Shown: positions 42,143 to 50,585 of the stretch, one piece after another
Numbering within the stretch: the first letter of the stretch is position 1
Layout of the letters: the number at the start of each line of letters is the position of its first letter
NCBI GenBank assembly: GCA_019119775.1
Contig: DWWL01000070.1
Span: 1 to 60,197 of the forward strand
Reading direction: 5' to 3'
Length of the DNA stretch: 60,197 bases
From: Candidatus Lachnoclostridium pullistercoris
Lineage (GTDB): Bacteria; Bacillota; Clostridia; Lachnospirales; Lachnospiraceae
Made by a program: the position numbers and the translations under genes
The notes under the pieces: generated by a model
Database searches by the model: none
Told to the model about the DNA's origin: nothing
Seen by the model: only the letters and a program-made list of their open reading frames with translations

Positions 42143-43300
42143 ATGAAACGAAAACTGCCGCTGGCGGCTGTCGCGTGCGCCGGCTTTGTGGGGTTCATGA
42201 CTATGACCCAGGCTTTTCCGTCCCAGGCGGCTTCGTGGAAGCTGGACGGCTCCAGCTACGTATATGTGAACGATGACGGCTCCTACCACAAAGGCTGGAT
42301 CCACACCACAGACGGAAAATATTATTATATGGATCTGACCACCGGACATATGACCACCGGATGGAAGCAGATCAACGGCAAATATTATTATTTCAAATCC
42401 AACGGAGAAATGGCTGTGGGATGGGAGCAGGTTGACGGAAAATACTACTACCTCAATACCCAGCAGTCCGACTACGGCGCCATGATCTACAACAGCTGGA
42501 TCCACATTGGAGATGAATATTATTACGTAAAGGGCGACGGTTCTATGGTGACCGGCTGGCGTCCCATTAACGACAACTGGTATTATTTCAAGGCGGACGG
42601 CCGCTGCGCTTTCGGATGGCAGTTAGTGGGCGAAACCTGGTATTATCTCAACCCGACCACAGGCATCATGCTCACCGGATGGCAGCAGATCAACGGAAAG
42701 TATTATTACCTGAACGCGGACGGTGAAATGCTCACCGGATGGCTCACGGACAGCAACGGCGATAAGTACTATATGGATCCGAACGGCGGCGACATGTCCA
42801 CCGGATGGAAACAGATCGACAGCACTTGGTATTATTTCAATGACGTGGGCCATATGCAGAAGGGATGGCAGAATTTAAACGGCGTTTACTATTACCTGGA
42901 TCCTGAAACAGGCGCCATGTATGCCAACACAACCCTGACCATAAACGGCGTCCAGTACTCTTTCAATGCCAGCGGAGCCTATACAGGCGGCGGGAACACG
43001 CCCGGCGGAAGTTCTTCCGGGACTTCTTCTCCCAGCGGTTCTTCCGGAATCACCTCACCCGGCGGATCCTCCGGCAGCAGTGTAGTCACTGGTTCTCCTT
43101 CCGGCAGCGGCAGTTCATCGTCAGGCAGTTCATCACCCGGCTCCGGCTCCACGCCGGTTGTCACCGGGCCTTCTGAGAACGGCGGGAGCAGCAGCTCACC
43201 CTCTTCCTCTTCCGGAAGTTCTTCTCAGTATTACAACTCGACGAAGCCCAGCTCCAGCGGAGAGCTGACAGAATTTTCCACAACCGGTCCTACCGGCTGA
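42143..43300 (+). CDS. Secreted choline-binding protein with Gly/Ser-rich tail
   Basis: 385 residues. Signal peptide 1-30 (ends PSQAA). About eleven canonical choline-binding repeats (GWKQINGKYYYFKSNGEMAV and the like) fill 31-285, ending in a variant LTINGVQYSFNASGAY unit. The last 95 residues are a Gly/Ser/Pro/Thr tail ending TTGPTG. No catalytic domain. Aromatic GW..YYY pockets should hold choline of phosphocholine-bearing polymers, whose precursor enzyme is encoded just upstream. GGGGG precedes the ATG. Confidence 0.9.
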   Translation: MKRKLPLAAVACAGFVGFMTMTQAFPSQAASWKLDGSSYVYVNDDGSYHKGWIHTTDGKYYYMDLTTGHMTTGWKQINGKYYYFKSNGEMAVGWEQVDGKYYYLNTQQSDYGAMIYNSWIHIGDEYYYVKGDGSMVTGWRPINDNWYYFKADGRCAFGWQLVGETWYYLNPTTGIMLTGWQQINGKYYYLNADGEMLTGWLTDSNGDKYYMDPNGGDMSTGWKQIDSTWYYFNDVGHMQKGWQNLNGVYYYLDPETGAMYANTTLTINGVQYSFNASGAYTGGGNTPGGSSSGTSSPSGSSGITSPGGSSGSSVVTGSPSGSGSSSSGSSSPGSGSTPVVTGPSENGGSSSSPSSSSGSSSQYYNSTKPSSSGELTEFSTTGPTG

Positions 43301-43336
43301 TTCCGACAACTGACATAAGAAAAGAGGACTTAACCT

Positions 43337-45346
43337 ATGCACAAACATTCTCTGACGGCTCTGGCGCTCTGCGGAGTTCTGGGATTTTCTTCCCTTTTCC
43401 CGCCTCTGACCGCCTATGCTGCTTATGAGCGGGACGTTTCCGGCGTTTACCGAATGGACGACGGAACCGCGATTGAAAATGTCTACGCCCGCGGAATTGA
43501 TGTTTCCCACTGGAAACAGGATATTAACTGGGAGGCAGTTGCCGCTGACGACGTTTCTTTCGTCATGCTGGGCACCCGGTATCAGGGGGACGTAGATCCT
43601 TATTTCCGAATTAACGCGGAGGGGGCACACAGGGCTGGAATTGCCATCGGCGCTTATATCTATTCTTACGCGATTACCCCGGAGATGGCCGAGGAAGAAG
43701 CCGATTTTGTACTGGACCTGATCAAGGACTACCCCATTTCCTATCCTGTGGCCTTTGACGTGGAGGACAACGGAACGCTCGGAACTCTCTCACCAGCCCA
43801 GGTAAGCGAGATCATCAACGCGTTCTGCCAGAAAATCAAAGACGCGGGATACTATCCTATTGTATACGCGAATGACAACTGGCTGGCCAACAAGATCGAC
43901 TTAAACGCCATCGACTACGATGTGTGGGTTGCCCGCTACGGCCGGAAACCGGCTTACGAAAATCCTGTTATGTGGCAGGCCACCAGCAGCGGAGAGATCT
44001 CCGGAGTGGAAGGAAACACGGATATTGATTTCCAGTTTACGGATTTCTCTGATGTGATCCCCAGCTCTCAGTGGCGGACCATCAACGGGATGACCTATTT
44101 TTACAAGGATTACACCATGCAGAAAGATACCTGGGCGGAGGACAACGGTGCCCGGTATTTCTTCGATGAAAACGGCCAGACGAAAAAAGGGTGGTTTTTG
44201 TCCGGAACCGATCAGTATTATCTGGACAACACCACAGGGAAGATGCAGACCGGATGGCTGCAGCTGGACGGCAGCTGGTATTATTTTGCCGGCACCGGTG
44301 AAATGCAGACTGGATGGAACGATATCAATTCTTCCTGGTACTATCTGGGAGAGGACGGAAAAATGCAGACCGGATGGCTGGAAAGCGCCGGCGCCCACTA
44401 TTTTCTGAAACCATCCGGCGCAATGGCCACTGGCTGGGCCAGCATTGACGGCACCTGGTATTATTTCGACGGTTCCGGAATCCGCCAGTCCGGCTGGATC
44501 AGTCCCGACGGCAGCCGCTACTATCTGGACAGCGAAGGCCGCATGCAGACTGGGTGGATCCAGATCGACGGCAGTTATTATTATTTCATTCCTTCCGGAC
44601 AGATGCAGACCGGGTGGGTAGAAACCGGCGGCGCCTGGTATTATTTAAACAGCGAAGGCGTGATGCAGACTGGATGGATCAATCTGGACGGCAGCTGGTA
44701 TTACCTAGATGAGAACGGAAAGATGGAGAAGGGCTGGCTGCAGCTGGGCGATGAGTGGTACTTCTTAGATACCTCCACCGGGCAGATGCGGACCGGATGG
44801 ATCGACCTGGACGGCGCCCGCTATTATCTGAACGGGGCCGGCGTGATGCAGACTCAGTGGATGAATCTGGACAGCTCCTGGTATTACCTTGGCACTGATG
44901 GCCGTATGCAGACCGGGCTGATCGATGTAAATGGAGCTCATTATTATCTGAATTCTGACGGCCGCATGGCTGTTGGAATTGTCTCCATCAATGGCAGCAA
45001 TTATTATTTTGATCCGGCTAACGGCGGTGCCATGGCTGCAAACCAAAATGTAACTGTTGATGGAGTCACCTACCAAGCCGGAGCTGACGGAGTCCTGACG
45101 GCAGTCACAGCAGATCCAGCCGCTGACAGCCAGTCCGCTGATGGTCAGTCCACTGACGGCAGCCAATCCAGCACCTCTGAGACGGCTCCCGCCGGATCAG
45201 CGCAGACTCCCGCCGCAGGCGGAACTTCCTCTGCAGATGGAGCCGGCACCGGATCAGGAGCCGCTTCCAATACAGAGACCTCTCCTGCCGGCGGAAATGG
45301 CAGTGAAACTTCCGGGGCCACAGGCCCCGGGGCCCTTCTGGGGTGA
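43337..45346 (+). CDS. GH25 lysozyme with about fifteen choline-binding repeats
   Basis: 669 residues. Signal peptide 1-28 (ends AYAA). The GH25 muramidase domain (about 50-235) has ARGIDVSHWKQDINWEAV (catalytic-site Asp) and PVAFDVEDNGTLG (Asp/Glu pair), ending near NTDIDFQFTDFSD. Residues 240-580 hold 15-16 choline-binding repeats of about 20 residues, such as GWLQLDGSWYYFAGTGEMQT. An Ala/Ser/Thr/Gly tail ends GPGALLG. It cleaves the MurNAc-GlcNAc bond while anchored to choline, like pneumococcal and clostridial phage LytC/Cpl enzymes. It lies 36 bases after the previous gene, likely the same operon. Confidence 0.95.
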   Translation: MHKHSLTALALCGVLGFSSLFPPLTAYAAYERDVSGVYRMDDGTAIENVYARGIDVSHWKQDINWEAVAADDVSFVMLGTRYQGDVDPYFRINAEGAHRAGIAIGAYIYSYAITPEMAEEEADFVLDLIKDYPISYPVAFDVEDNGTLGTLSPAQVSEIINAFCQKIKDAGYYPIVYANDNWLANKIDLNAIDYDVWVARYGRKPAYENPVMWQATSSGEISGVEGNTDIDFQFTDFSDVIPSSQWRTINGMTYFYKDYTMQKDTWAEDNGARYFFDENGQTKKGWFLSGTDQYYLDNTTGKMQTGWLQLDGSWYYFAGTGEMQTGWNDINSSWYYLGEDGKMQTGWLESAGAHYFLKPSGAMATGWASIDGTWYYFDGSGIRQSGWISPDGSRYYLDSEGRMQTGWIQIDGSYYYFIPSGQMQTGWVETGGAWYYLNSEGVMQTGWINLDGSWYYLDENGKMEKGWLQLGDEWYFLDTSTGQMRTGWIDLDGARYYLNGAGVMQTQWMNLDSSWYYLGTDGRMQTGLIDVNGAHYYLNSDGRMAVGIVSINGSNYYFDPANGGAMAANQNVTVDGVTYQAGADGVLTAVTADPAADSQSADGQSTDGSQSSTSETAPAGSAQTPAAGGTSSADGAGTGSGAASNTETSPAGGNGSETSGATGPGALLG

Positions 45347-45397
45347 ATGGATGAAGATGGATAAAAGAAATGCAGCGCAAATAGAGTAAGATGCAGC

Positions 45398-45456
45398 AGA
45401 GCCGATGAACTTGGGAAAGATTTAAGTTCATCGGCTCTGTCAGTTTCTTTTTAAAA
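45398..45456 (+). terminator. Terminator of the choline-binding operon
   Basis: GAGCCGATGAACTT pairs perfectly with AAGTTCATCGGCTC, followed by a T-rich tail ending CTTTTT. Confidence 0.88.
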
Positions 45457-45457
45457 C

Positions 45458-45868
45458 TCATAAAGTGAATTCATCATCTGACGGTTCTTCTTTTACCGAC
45501 ACCTCTTTACACATATGTGCTAATTTGATAGCTTTCAGCAGTGTAATGAGCTTTTCATCTTTTGAATTCCATATCTCCGCATGATATTGATTATTTTTAT
45601 TGCCAACTGGAGTCGGATATGTTTCGGCATCTCTGCAGTCTCTCGCGCTTATCTTAACAGCAGTCCTATAATCATCTTTCTTTCTAAAACGCCATTTAAA
45701 TCTGTTTATAATTTCTTCCTCTGTTCTTCCGCCATCCCGATCTACTGACACTCCATGCTGATCCATAAACAATGCCGCTGTTGGCTTTCCTCCTATAAAA
45801 CCGTCCGGATCAGTTCTTCTGACCATGCGATATAGAATTTCAGAATCTATGATATTATTTAAATCCAT
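45458..45868 (-). CDS. Uncharacterised protein, third gene of an AT-rich trio
   Basis: 136 residues, soluble, no signal peptide. ILYRMVRRTDPDGF, then GGKPTAALFMDQHGVSVDRD and a late NQYHAEIWNSK. From memory, this order (LYR..., G.P....F.....LSVDR, HA.I) recurs in short uncharacterised bacterial proteins often found next to ENWNG-motif proteins like the gene upstream. I cannot name a family. The ATG overlaps the upstream gene by 14 bases and has AGAGGAATTTT ahead, so the trio is translationally coupled. Confidence 0.7.
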   Translation of the reverse strand: MDLNNIIDSEILYRMVRRTDPDGFIGGKPTAALFMDQHGVSVDRDGGRTEEEIINRFKWRFRKKDDYRTAVKISARDCRDAETYPTPVGNKNNQYHAEIWNSKDEKLITLLKAIKLAHMCKEVSVKEEPSDDEFTL

Positions 45869-46463
45869 AAAATTCCTCTACACTTTCTTTGATCTTCTGC
45901 TCCACATTTTTTGTAAAGATATCCGTTTGAGCCATAGAATAATCTCCTTCAGGTATATATACTTTTTCCGTCCTATCTTCACTGACTTCAAACGCTAATA
46001 AGCTTTTATCATCCAGTTCATACTGCATTAATAAGCTGTTACGGCCTGTCGGAGCAATCTGTGGCTGTATTTCAAGCATTTCAATAATATTTTCAAAAAG
46101 AGCAATTGACTTTTCAGAAAAAGCACTTCCACCTGTACCATTCCAATTTTCTTCAAAAAGTGACATATTTTTTATTTTTCTAAGATTTTCAATTTTTAAT
46201 AGATCAATCACTCTGTTGCTTTCCAAATTTAAAAGATCTCTTTTCTGATTCAGGTTTATACATTGTATGTATGAAGGCTCTGCATAATCAGCATCAGAAA
46301 TAAAGCCTTCCCTTACCGGGCCTTTCAGCATCATCGCCCCGGCAAAAAGAATGCATACTGCTGAACTGATGCTGCTGGTTTTGTTATATACTTTCTTTTC
46401 TGCATTATTATTAATTGTTTTTACAGGATTTGGTAAAGCTATCAGTGTTTTGCTGTCATACAT
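45855..46463 (-). CDS. Uncharacterised ENWNG-motif protein, second gene of the trio
   Basis: 202 residues. After an N-terminal hydrophobic patch (SSISSAVCILFAGAMMLKG; possibly membrane-associated) comes a conserved core: FEENWNGTGGSAFSEKSI, a helix, PQIAPTGRNSLLMQYELDD and LLAFEVSEDRTEKVYIPEG. The ENW(N/D)G...P.I.PT..G.i..e pattern is widespread in uncharacterised bacterial and archaeal proteins. It starts 3 bases after the upstream stop. The function is unknown; a role in defence or stress is only a guess from the operon style. Confidence 0.72.
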   Translation of the reverse strand: MYDSKTLIALPNPVKTINNNAEKKVYNKTSSISSAVCILFAGAMMLKGPVREGFISDADYAEPSYIQCINLNQKRDLLNLESNRVIDLLKIENLRKIKNMSLFEENWNGTGGSAFSEKSIALFENIIEMLEIQPQIAPTGRNSLLMQYELDDKSLLAFEVSEDRTEKVYIPEGDYSMAQTDIFTKNVEQKIKESVEEFYGFK

Positions 46464-46466
46464 ATT

Positions 46467-46895
46467 TTATCTTTTGCCCTTCACATAGATCGGCTTAATT
46501 GCTAACACCTGATCATTAAAAATCACTTTTGTATTATAAAGACCTTCTTGTTCAAAAATCACATTTCTGAAATCCATACTCATATTCAGGCCCTGATATT
46601 TCGGCGGCAATTGAATATCATCTGAATCCGGTGACAAAGGAGGAATTGTTATCACCCCTGAATCAACAAGATTCTCTTGTTCTCCTTCTCTAAAAAAAGT
46701 AATTTGTACTGTATTATTTCCCGAAATATCAATATCCAACACTGAAAAAATAACAGAAAATGAAAACGTTCCCGGAACAAATTCCGGCGTAAGCGATGAC
46801 AATACACCTATCGCATTTACGCTGTCAGTCTTGCCATTCTTCGATGGAATTCTCTCTGCATTTATGCAGTAAATAAAATTAGTTAAGTCAGCCAT
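46467..46895 (-). CDS. DUF6941-like protein, first gene of the trio
   Basis: ATG 46895 (GGAG ten bases upstream) is preferred over 46910, giving 142 residues. LTNFIYCINAERI at the start, FVPGTFSFSVIFSVLDID in the middle, and MDFRNVIFEQEGLYNTKV near the end follow the beta-rich DUF6941 pattern (family identification from memory). Probably a single beta-sandwich domain. It heads an operon with two other unknown proteins. Confidence 0.7.
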   Translation of the reverse strand: MADLTNFIYCINAERIPSKNGKTDSVNAIGVLSSLTPEFVPGTFSFSVIFSVLDIDISGNNTVQITFFREGEQENLVDSGVITIPPLSPDSDDIQLPPKYQGLNMSMDFRNVIFEQEGLYNTKVIFNDQVLAIKPIYVKGKR

Positions 46896-46929
46896 TTTAC
46901 TGCTCTCCATAATATATTTTCAAATCTGT

Positions 46930-46970
46930 AAAGTGGCGCACCCTTTGTGGTATAAAGAATACGCCACTTT
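46930..46970 (-). terminator. Hairpin between the DUF6147 gene and the trio
   Basis: AAAGTGGCG pairs with CGCCACTTT across a 23-base AT-rich loop. No long T-tract, so it may be a weak terminator for the upstream DUF4367/DUF6147 operon. Confidence 0.45.
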
Positions 46971-47010
46971 AATGTTATCCGTTAAAATGATTCAGTTTGT
47001 GAGTGAGGTT

Positions 47011-47499
47011 CTAATTAGTAATTTGAATTCCCGATGTTGCGCTTTCCAAATCTTCAAAAGAACCATTCAAAAATACTGTATGCCATCCTTGTAAACGATA
47101 AGTCTGATTTGCTGGATGTCCGGCCAATTGAATATCAATCGTTGCTTCTGTTAAATTTTTACCATTCTCTGGATAAAAATTGTAAGTTAAATAATCTACT
47201 TGCTTCCAATCCTTAATTCCTGTATCATACTGTTCTACGGCTATATCCATTTGTATTTCATCCACTGGTACATGGCATTGGGTTGTCATATATATACCTA
47301 TTCTTCCATTTCGCGGATTACTAATGGATAGCATTCCATCTGCAATCCAATTACCTCTTCTATCATAAATTTTCACCATCACTTCATGACTATTAAGCGT
47401 ATTTTGATTTTCGATATCTTTTACTGACGCCAATGTCGGCATCGTACCTAAAATTGTCACAGCTAATCCTATTAAAACACTTTTCACTATTTTCTTCAT
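47011..47499 (-). CDS. Secreted DUF6147-like protein
   Basis: 162 residues with a signal peptide (SVLIGLAVTILGTMPTLA). The mature part is beta-rich: YDRRGNWIADGMLSISNPRN, IGIYMTTQCHVPVDEIQMDI, WKQVDYLTYNFYPEN, and a final YRLQGWHTVFLNGSFE ending in ESATSGIQIT. This ending is typical of DUF6147 proteins of Lachnospiraceae (recognition from memory). No enzyme motif. AGGTATTAAGT precedes the ATG, and the gene begins 11 bases after the DUF4367 gene, so they form one unit. Confidence 0.72.
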   Translation of the reverse strand: MKKIVKSVLIGLAVTILGTMPTLASVKDIENQNTLNSHEVMVKIYDRRGNWIADGMLSISNPRNGRIGIYMTTQCHVPVDEIQMDIAVEQYDTGIKDWKQVDYLTYNFYPENGKNLTEATIDIQLAGHPANQTYRLQGWHTVFLNGSFEDLESATSGIQITN

Positions 47500-47509
47500 A
47501 CTTAATACC

Positions 47510-48418
47510 TCATCTCATAAAATAAAACCTGTCAACTATCTTATTAAACTCTGCTTCACTCATAATTCCACTCAAATAATAGTAAGCTATATCTGTCGTT
47601 ATCTCTGCACTATACTCTGTCAATCCACCATCTAATTCATTTTTACTCAAAATAACATTCTCATTTAAAAAGCGATTAAATCGCTCATCATACTTTTTTC
47701 TGTCTGATACATGAGCGTTAAAACTTTCAGATGGATCCCCAACCTCAACAAGCCGAATTATATAACCATTATAATTAAATTTTAAGGTAGCTCGTTGATT
47801 CTCCAGCAATAACTCATCAAAAGTCATTCCCACGGGAACATACCTTAATTTTAAAACAGGAATTGCTAACTCTTCTTGAATTTCACTATAAGCTTCATCT
47901 TCACTACTAACACCTTCAACGGATACAGCAACATTATTCCAAACTACCACATTGTCTCCACCATCGCTTCTAAAATCCCCATACTTATACCCGCTCCTTC
48001 CCACAGTATTCATCACTTCTCCGATTCCCAGCACTCCCAAAACTGCGGCTATTACTGCCACCTTCATAATCTTTCTCCGGTTTGGGCGGCGGGGCGGTGT
48101 GGAATTGGGTGAATGGTCTGGGGGTTGGTGAATGGGAATTGGGTTACTTGGGGGTAAATCACTGGAATCTGAAGGATTGTCTGAAGAATGGAAAGAGTTC
48201 GGATCGGCAGAACTGCCGGACGCCTGCTCTATCCTTTGTGCTACTTTCTCCATAATCCGCTGAAACTCGTCATCAGGGGCTTTCAGTTGAGGGGAATAAT
48301 CCGGATGGGCCATTGCGTAATCCATCTCCTGTTCCAGCTGCTGATCTGAAAAACCATACGCCATTTTGATCTGCTCGTCCAGAAGATCATCCTGCACATC
48401 ATTTGTTCTGTCGTTCAC
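47510..48418 (-). CDS. DUF4367-domain membrane protein
   Basis: About 302 residues from GTG 48418 (GAGGTG just upstream; ATG 48430 and TTG 48448 are alternatives). A cytosolic N-terminal part (DEQIKMAYGFSDQQLEQEMD) and a Ser/Pro/Asn-rich linker precede one membrane helix (KVAVIAAVLGVLGIGEVM) and an extracellular DUF4367 domain ending SEAEFNKIVDRFYFM. Proteins of this layout often act beside sigma factors as membrane-bound sensors. A sigma-70-family gene lies 1.2 kb away across murG, so partnership is possible but unproven. Confidence 0.82.
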   Translation of the reverse strand: MNDRTNDVQDDLLDEQIKMAYGFSDQQLEQEMDYAMAHPDYSPQLKAPDDEFQRIMEKVAQRIEQASGSSADPNSFHSSDNPSDSSDLPPSNPIPIHQPPDHSPNSTPPRRPNRRKIMKVAVIAAVLGVLGIGEVMNTVGRSGYKYGDFRSDGGDNVVVWNNVAVSVEGVSSEDEAYSEIQEELAIPVLKLRYVPVGMTFDELLLENQRATLKFNYNGYIIRLVEVGDPSESFNAHVSDRKKYDERFNRFLNENVILSKNELDGGLTEYSAEITTDIAYYYLSGIMSEAEFNKIVDRFYFMR

Positions 48419-48536
48419 AAAGCACCTCATTCTGCCAATTATCCTCAACTTCCCTTTTTTGAAAGGGTTGACTTTTCCTGTCTTATGGGTAGTATATTAA
48501 TAAGGAATAAACCGTATCTACTGTGGAGGTAAACAT

Positions 48537-49604
48537 ATGAAAAAGATCATCCTGACCGGCGGTGGTACTGCCGGGCATGTCACTCCGAATCTTGCGCTGA
48601 TCCCATCTCTCAAAGAGCACGGATACGAGATTCAATACATCGGTTCTTATCAGGGTATTGAGAAGAAGTTGATCGAAGACGCCGGTATCCCTTACCACGG
48701 CATCTCTTCCGGTAAACTCCGCCGCTACTTTGACTTGAAAAACTTTACAGATCCCTTCCGGGTCTTAAAAGGCTACGGCGAAGCCCTTAAAATACTAAAA
48801 CAATACAAACCGGATGTGGTATTCTCCAAAGGCGGCTTCGTCGCCGTTCCGGTTGTTCTGGCCGCAAAGCACTTTCGGATCCCGACCATCATCCATGAAT
48901 CTGACATGACGCCGGGACTGGCCAACAAAATCTGCATTCCTTTCGCAAAAAAGGTATGCTGCAATTTCCCGGAAACGCTGAAATACCTTCCGAAGGAAAA
49001 AGCTGTTCTGACAGGCTCTCCCATCCGGAAAGAACTTCTGGAAGGCGACCGTCTCACCGGCCTTCAGTACGCCGGCCTATCCGCCGGCCGTCCGGTTATT
49101 CTGGTGATCGGAGGCAGCCTGGGATCCGTCACTGTAAACAATGCGGTCAGAAAAATTCTTCCAAAGCTGCTCTCCCACTACCAGGTAATACATATCTGCG
49201 GAAAAGGCAATCTCGACGAAGGCCTGAAAGGAACCGCCGGATATGTACAGTTTGAATACGTTGACGCGCCCTTAAAACATCTGTTCGCCGCGGCGGACGT
49301 GATCGTTTCCAGGGCCGGGGCCAATTCCATCTGTGAAATTCTGGCTCTCCGGAAACCCAATGTTCTCATTCCCCTTTCGGCGGCAGCCAGCCGCGGCGAT
49401 CAGATTCTGAACGCAAAATCTTTTGAAAAGCAGGGGTTCAGCACCGTTCTTGAGGAGGAAAATCTGACAGAGGCTTCTCTCTATCAGGCCATCTCTGAAA
49501 CGGATCAGAACCGCTCTCAATTCATACAGGCAATGGAACAAAGTCCTCTGTCCAATGCCGTGGACACCATTGTATCACTGATTGAGACTTACTCTGCTGG
49601 CTGA
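48537..49604 (+). CDS. murG: UDP-N-acetylglucosamine:lipid II precursor transferase MurG
   Basis: 355 residues, GT28 fold. LTGGGTAGHVTPNLALIPSL is the N-terminal glycine loop; VFSKGGFVAVPVVLAAK and HESDMTPGLANKI are hallmark MurG segments. The C-terminal domain has ILVIGGSLGSVTVNN, VIVSRAGANSICEIL and LIPLSAAASRGDQ for UDP-GlcNAc binding. It adds GlcNAc to lipid I to form lipid II at the inner membrane face. GTGGAGG precedes the ATG. Unusually, it stands alone outside a dcw cluster; its 3' end overlaps the converging sigma factor gene by 16 bases. Confidence 0.95.
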   Translation: MKKIILTGGGTAGHVTPNLALIPSLKEHGYEIQYIGSYQGIEKKLIEDAGIPYHGISSGKLRRYFDLKNFTDPFRVLKGYGEALKILKQYKPDVVFSKGGFVAVPVVLAAKHFRIPTIIHESDMTPGLANKICIPFAKKVCCNFPETLKYLPKEKAVLTGSPIRKELLEGDRLTGLQYAGLSAGRPVILVIGGSLGSVTVNNAVRKILPKLLSHYQVIHICGKGNLDEGLKGTAGYVQFEYVDAPLKHLFAAADVIVSRAGANSICEILALRKPNVLIPLSAAASRGDQILNAKSFEKQGFSTVLEEENLTEASLYQAISETDQNRSQFIQAMEQSPLSNAVDTIVSLIETYSAG

Positions 49605-50152
49605 GCCACATAGTCCAGACCCAGCTGTTTTCTGAGATAGATTCTTGCTCTCATCAACCGGGAACGGCATGCCGTTCCCGATATTCCCAGTTTCGCGCTG
49701 GCTTCCGCTGAAGAATAATCAAGAATGCAGCAGTAATAAATCACATCTCTCCACTCCGGCTTCATCTCATCAATGATTCTGCGGATCTCTCTGTAGCGCT
49801 CCCGATCGATGATCGTATCGGCTACATCGCCCTCAATGCACTTGTACAGAAGTTCTGTGGGAACTCTGCCCTCCTCGGACTCCAGCTCCGTTCTCACATA
49901 GTGATAGTTCTTTCTGTACAGATCGATACACTTTCTCTTCAGGATCTTCACCAGAACCGCTTTCTCACTTTTCACTTCAGCTCCAGTCATCACATACGTC
50001 TGATAGTATGCGGCAAATGTCTCCTGAACTATGTCATCGATATCGTCATATGCAACTCCGCACCTTTTGGCAATGGTTCTTAATGGTGCCTGATACTTTT
50101 CGTAAATCATCCGAAACATCTGATTGATCTCATACTCCCGTTCCCTATCCAT
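49589..50152 (-). CDS. Sigma-70 family RNA polymerase sigma factor (ECF-like)
   Basis: 187 residues with region 2 (FRMIYEKYQAPLRTIAKRCG, then DDIDDIVQETFAAYY, the -10 recognition helix) and region 4 (MKPEWRDVIYYCCILDYSSA and EASAKLGISGTACRSRLMRA, the -35 HTH). No region 1 or 3, as in ECF factors. The anti-sigma factor is not adjacent on the same strand; the DUF4367 protein near 48 kb is one candidate. It converges on murG with overlapping 3' ends. Confidence 0.9.
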   Translation of the reverse strand: MDREREYEINQMFRMIYEKYQAPLRTIAKRCGVAYDDIDDIVQETFAAYYQTYVMTGAEVKSEKAVLVKILKRKCIDLYRKNYHYVRTELESEEGRVPTELLYKCIEGDVADTIIDRERYREIRRIIDEMKPEWRDVIYYCCILDYSSAEASAKLGISGTACRSRLMRARIYLRKQLGLDYVAQPAE

Positions 50153-50168
50153 AACTCTCTTACCGTTC

Positions 50169-50585
50169 CTATAGTTTATTTTTTATAAGTTCCGCTGTCT
50201 CTGCCAGCTCTTCCGCTGTGGCTTCTCCCGGTTTCCAGGAAACCATCTCCGGACCGCCGTCGTAACGTGGTATCACATGGATATGAAAATGGAATACGGT
50301 TTGTCCGGCTGATTTTCCATTATTCTGCACCACATTAAATCCGCTGCATCCCAGCGCTTCTTTCATCGCAGCTCCAATTTTTGCCGCAAGGGGAAGAGCC
50401 TTTGCGGCCACCGTCTCATCCAGAGCGCACACATCCTGGTAGTGATCCTTCGGAAGAATCAGTGCATGTCCTCTCGATGCAGGTCCCAGGTCCAGAATAA
50501 CGCGGAAATCCTCATCTTCATAAATGGTGGACGATGGGATTTCTCCATTTGCAATTTTGCAGAAAATGCAATTAGTATCCTTCAT
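50169..50585 (-). CDS. HIT family nucleotide-binding protein
   Basis: 138 residues. N-terminal CIFCKIANGEIPSS, then GHALILPKDHYQDV and the triad NGKSAGQTVFHFHIHVIPRY (His-x-His-x-His, nucleotidyl acceptor His). HIT proteins of this branch hydrolyse adenosine phosphoramidates or dinucleotides. The start overlaps the rhomboid gene by 14 bases, so both come from one transcript. Confidence 0.94.
   Translation of the reverse strand: MKDTNCIFCKIANGEIPSSTIYEDEDFRVILDLGPASRGHALILPKDHYQDVCALDETVAAKALPLAAKIGAAMKEALGCSGFNVVQNNGKSAGQTVFHFHIHVIPRYDGGPEMVSWKPGEATAEELAETAELIKNKL

Noticed and set aside
42143-45346. Regular 60-base periodicity that could suggest a repeat array
   Set aside because: The period is the codon length of the 20-residue choline-binding repeat; it is coding repetition, not a CRISPR array.
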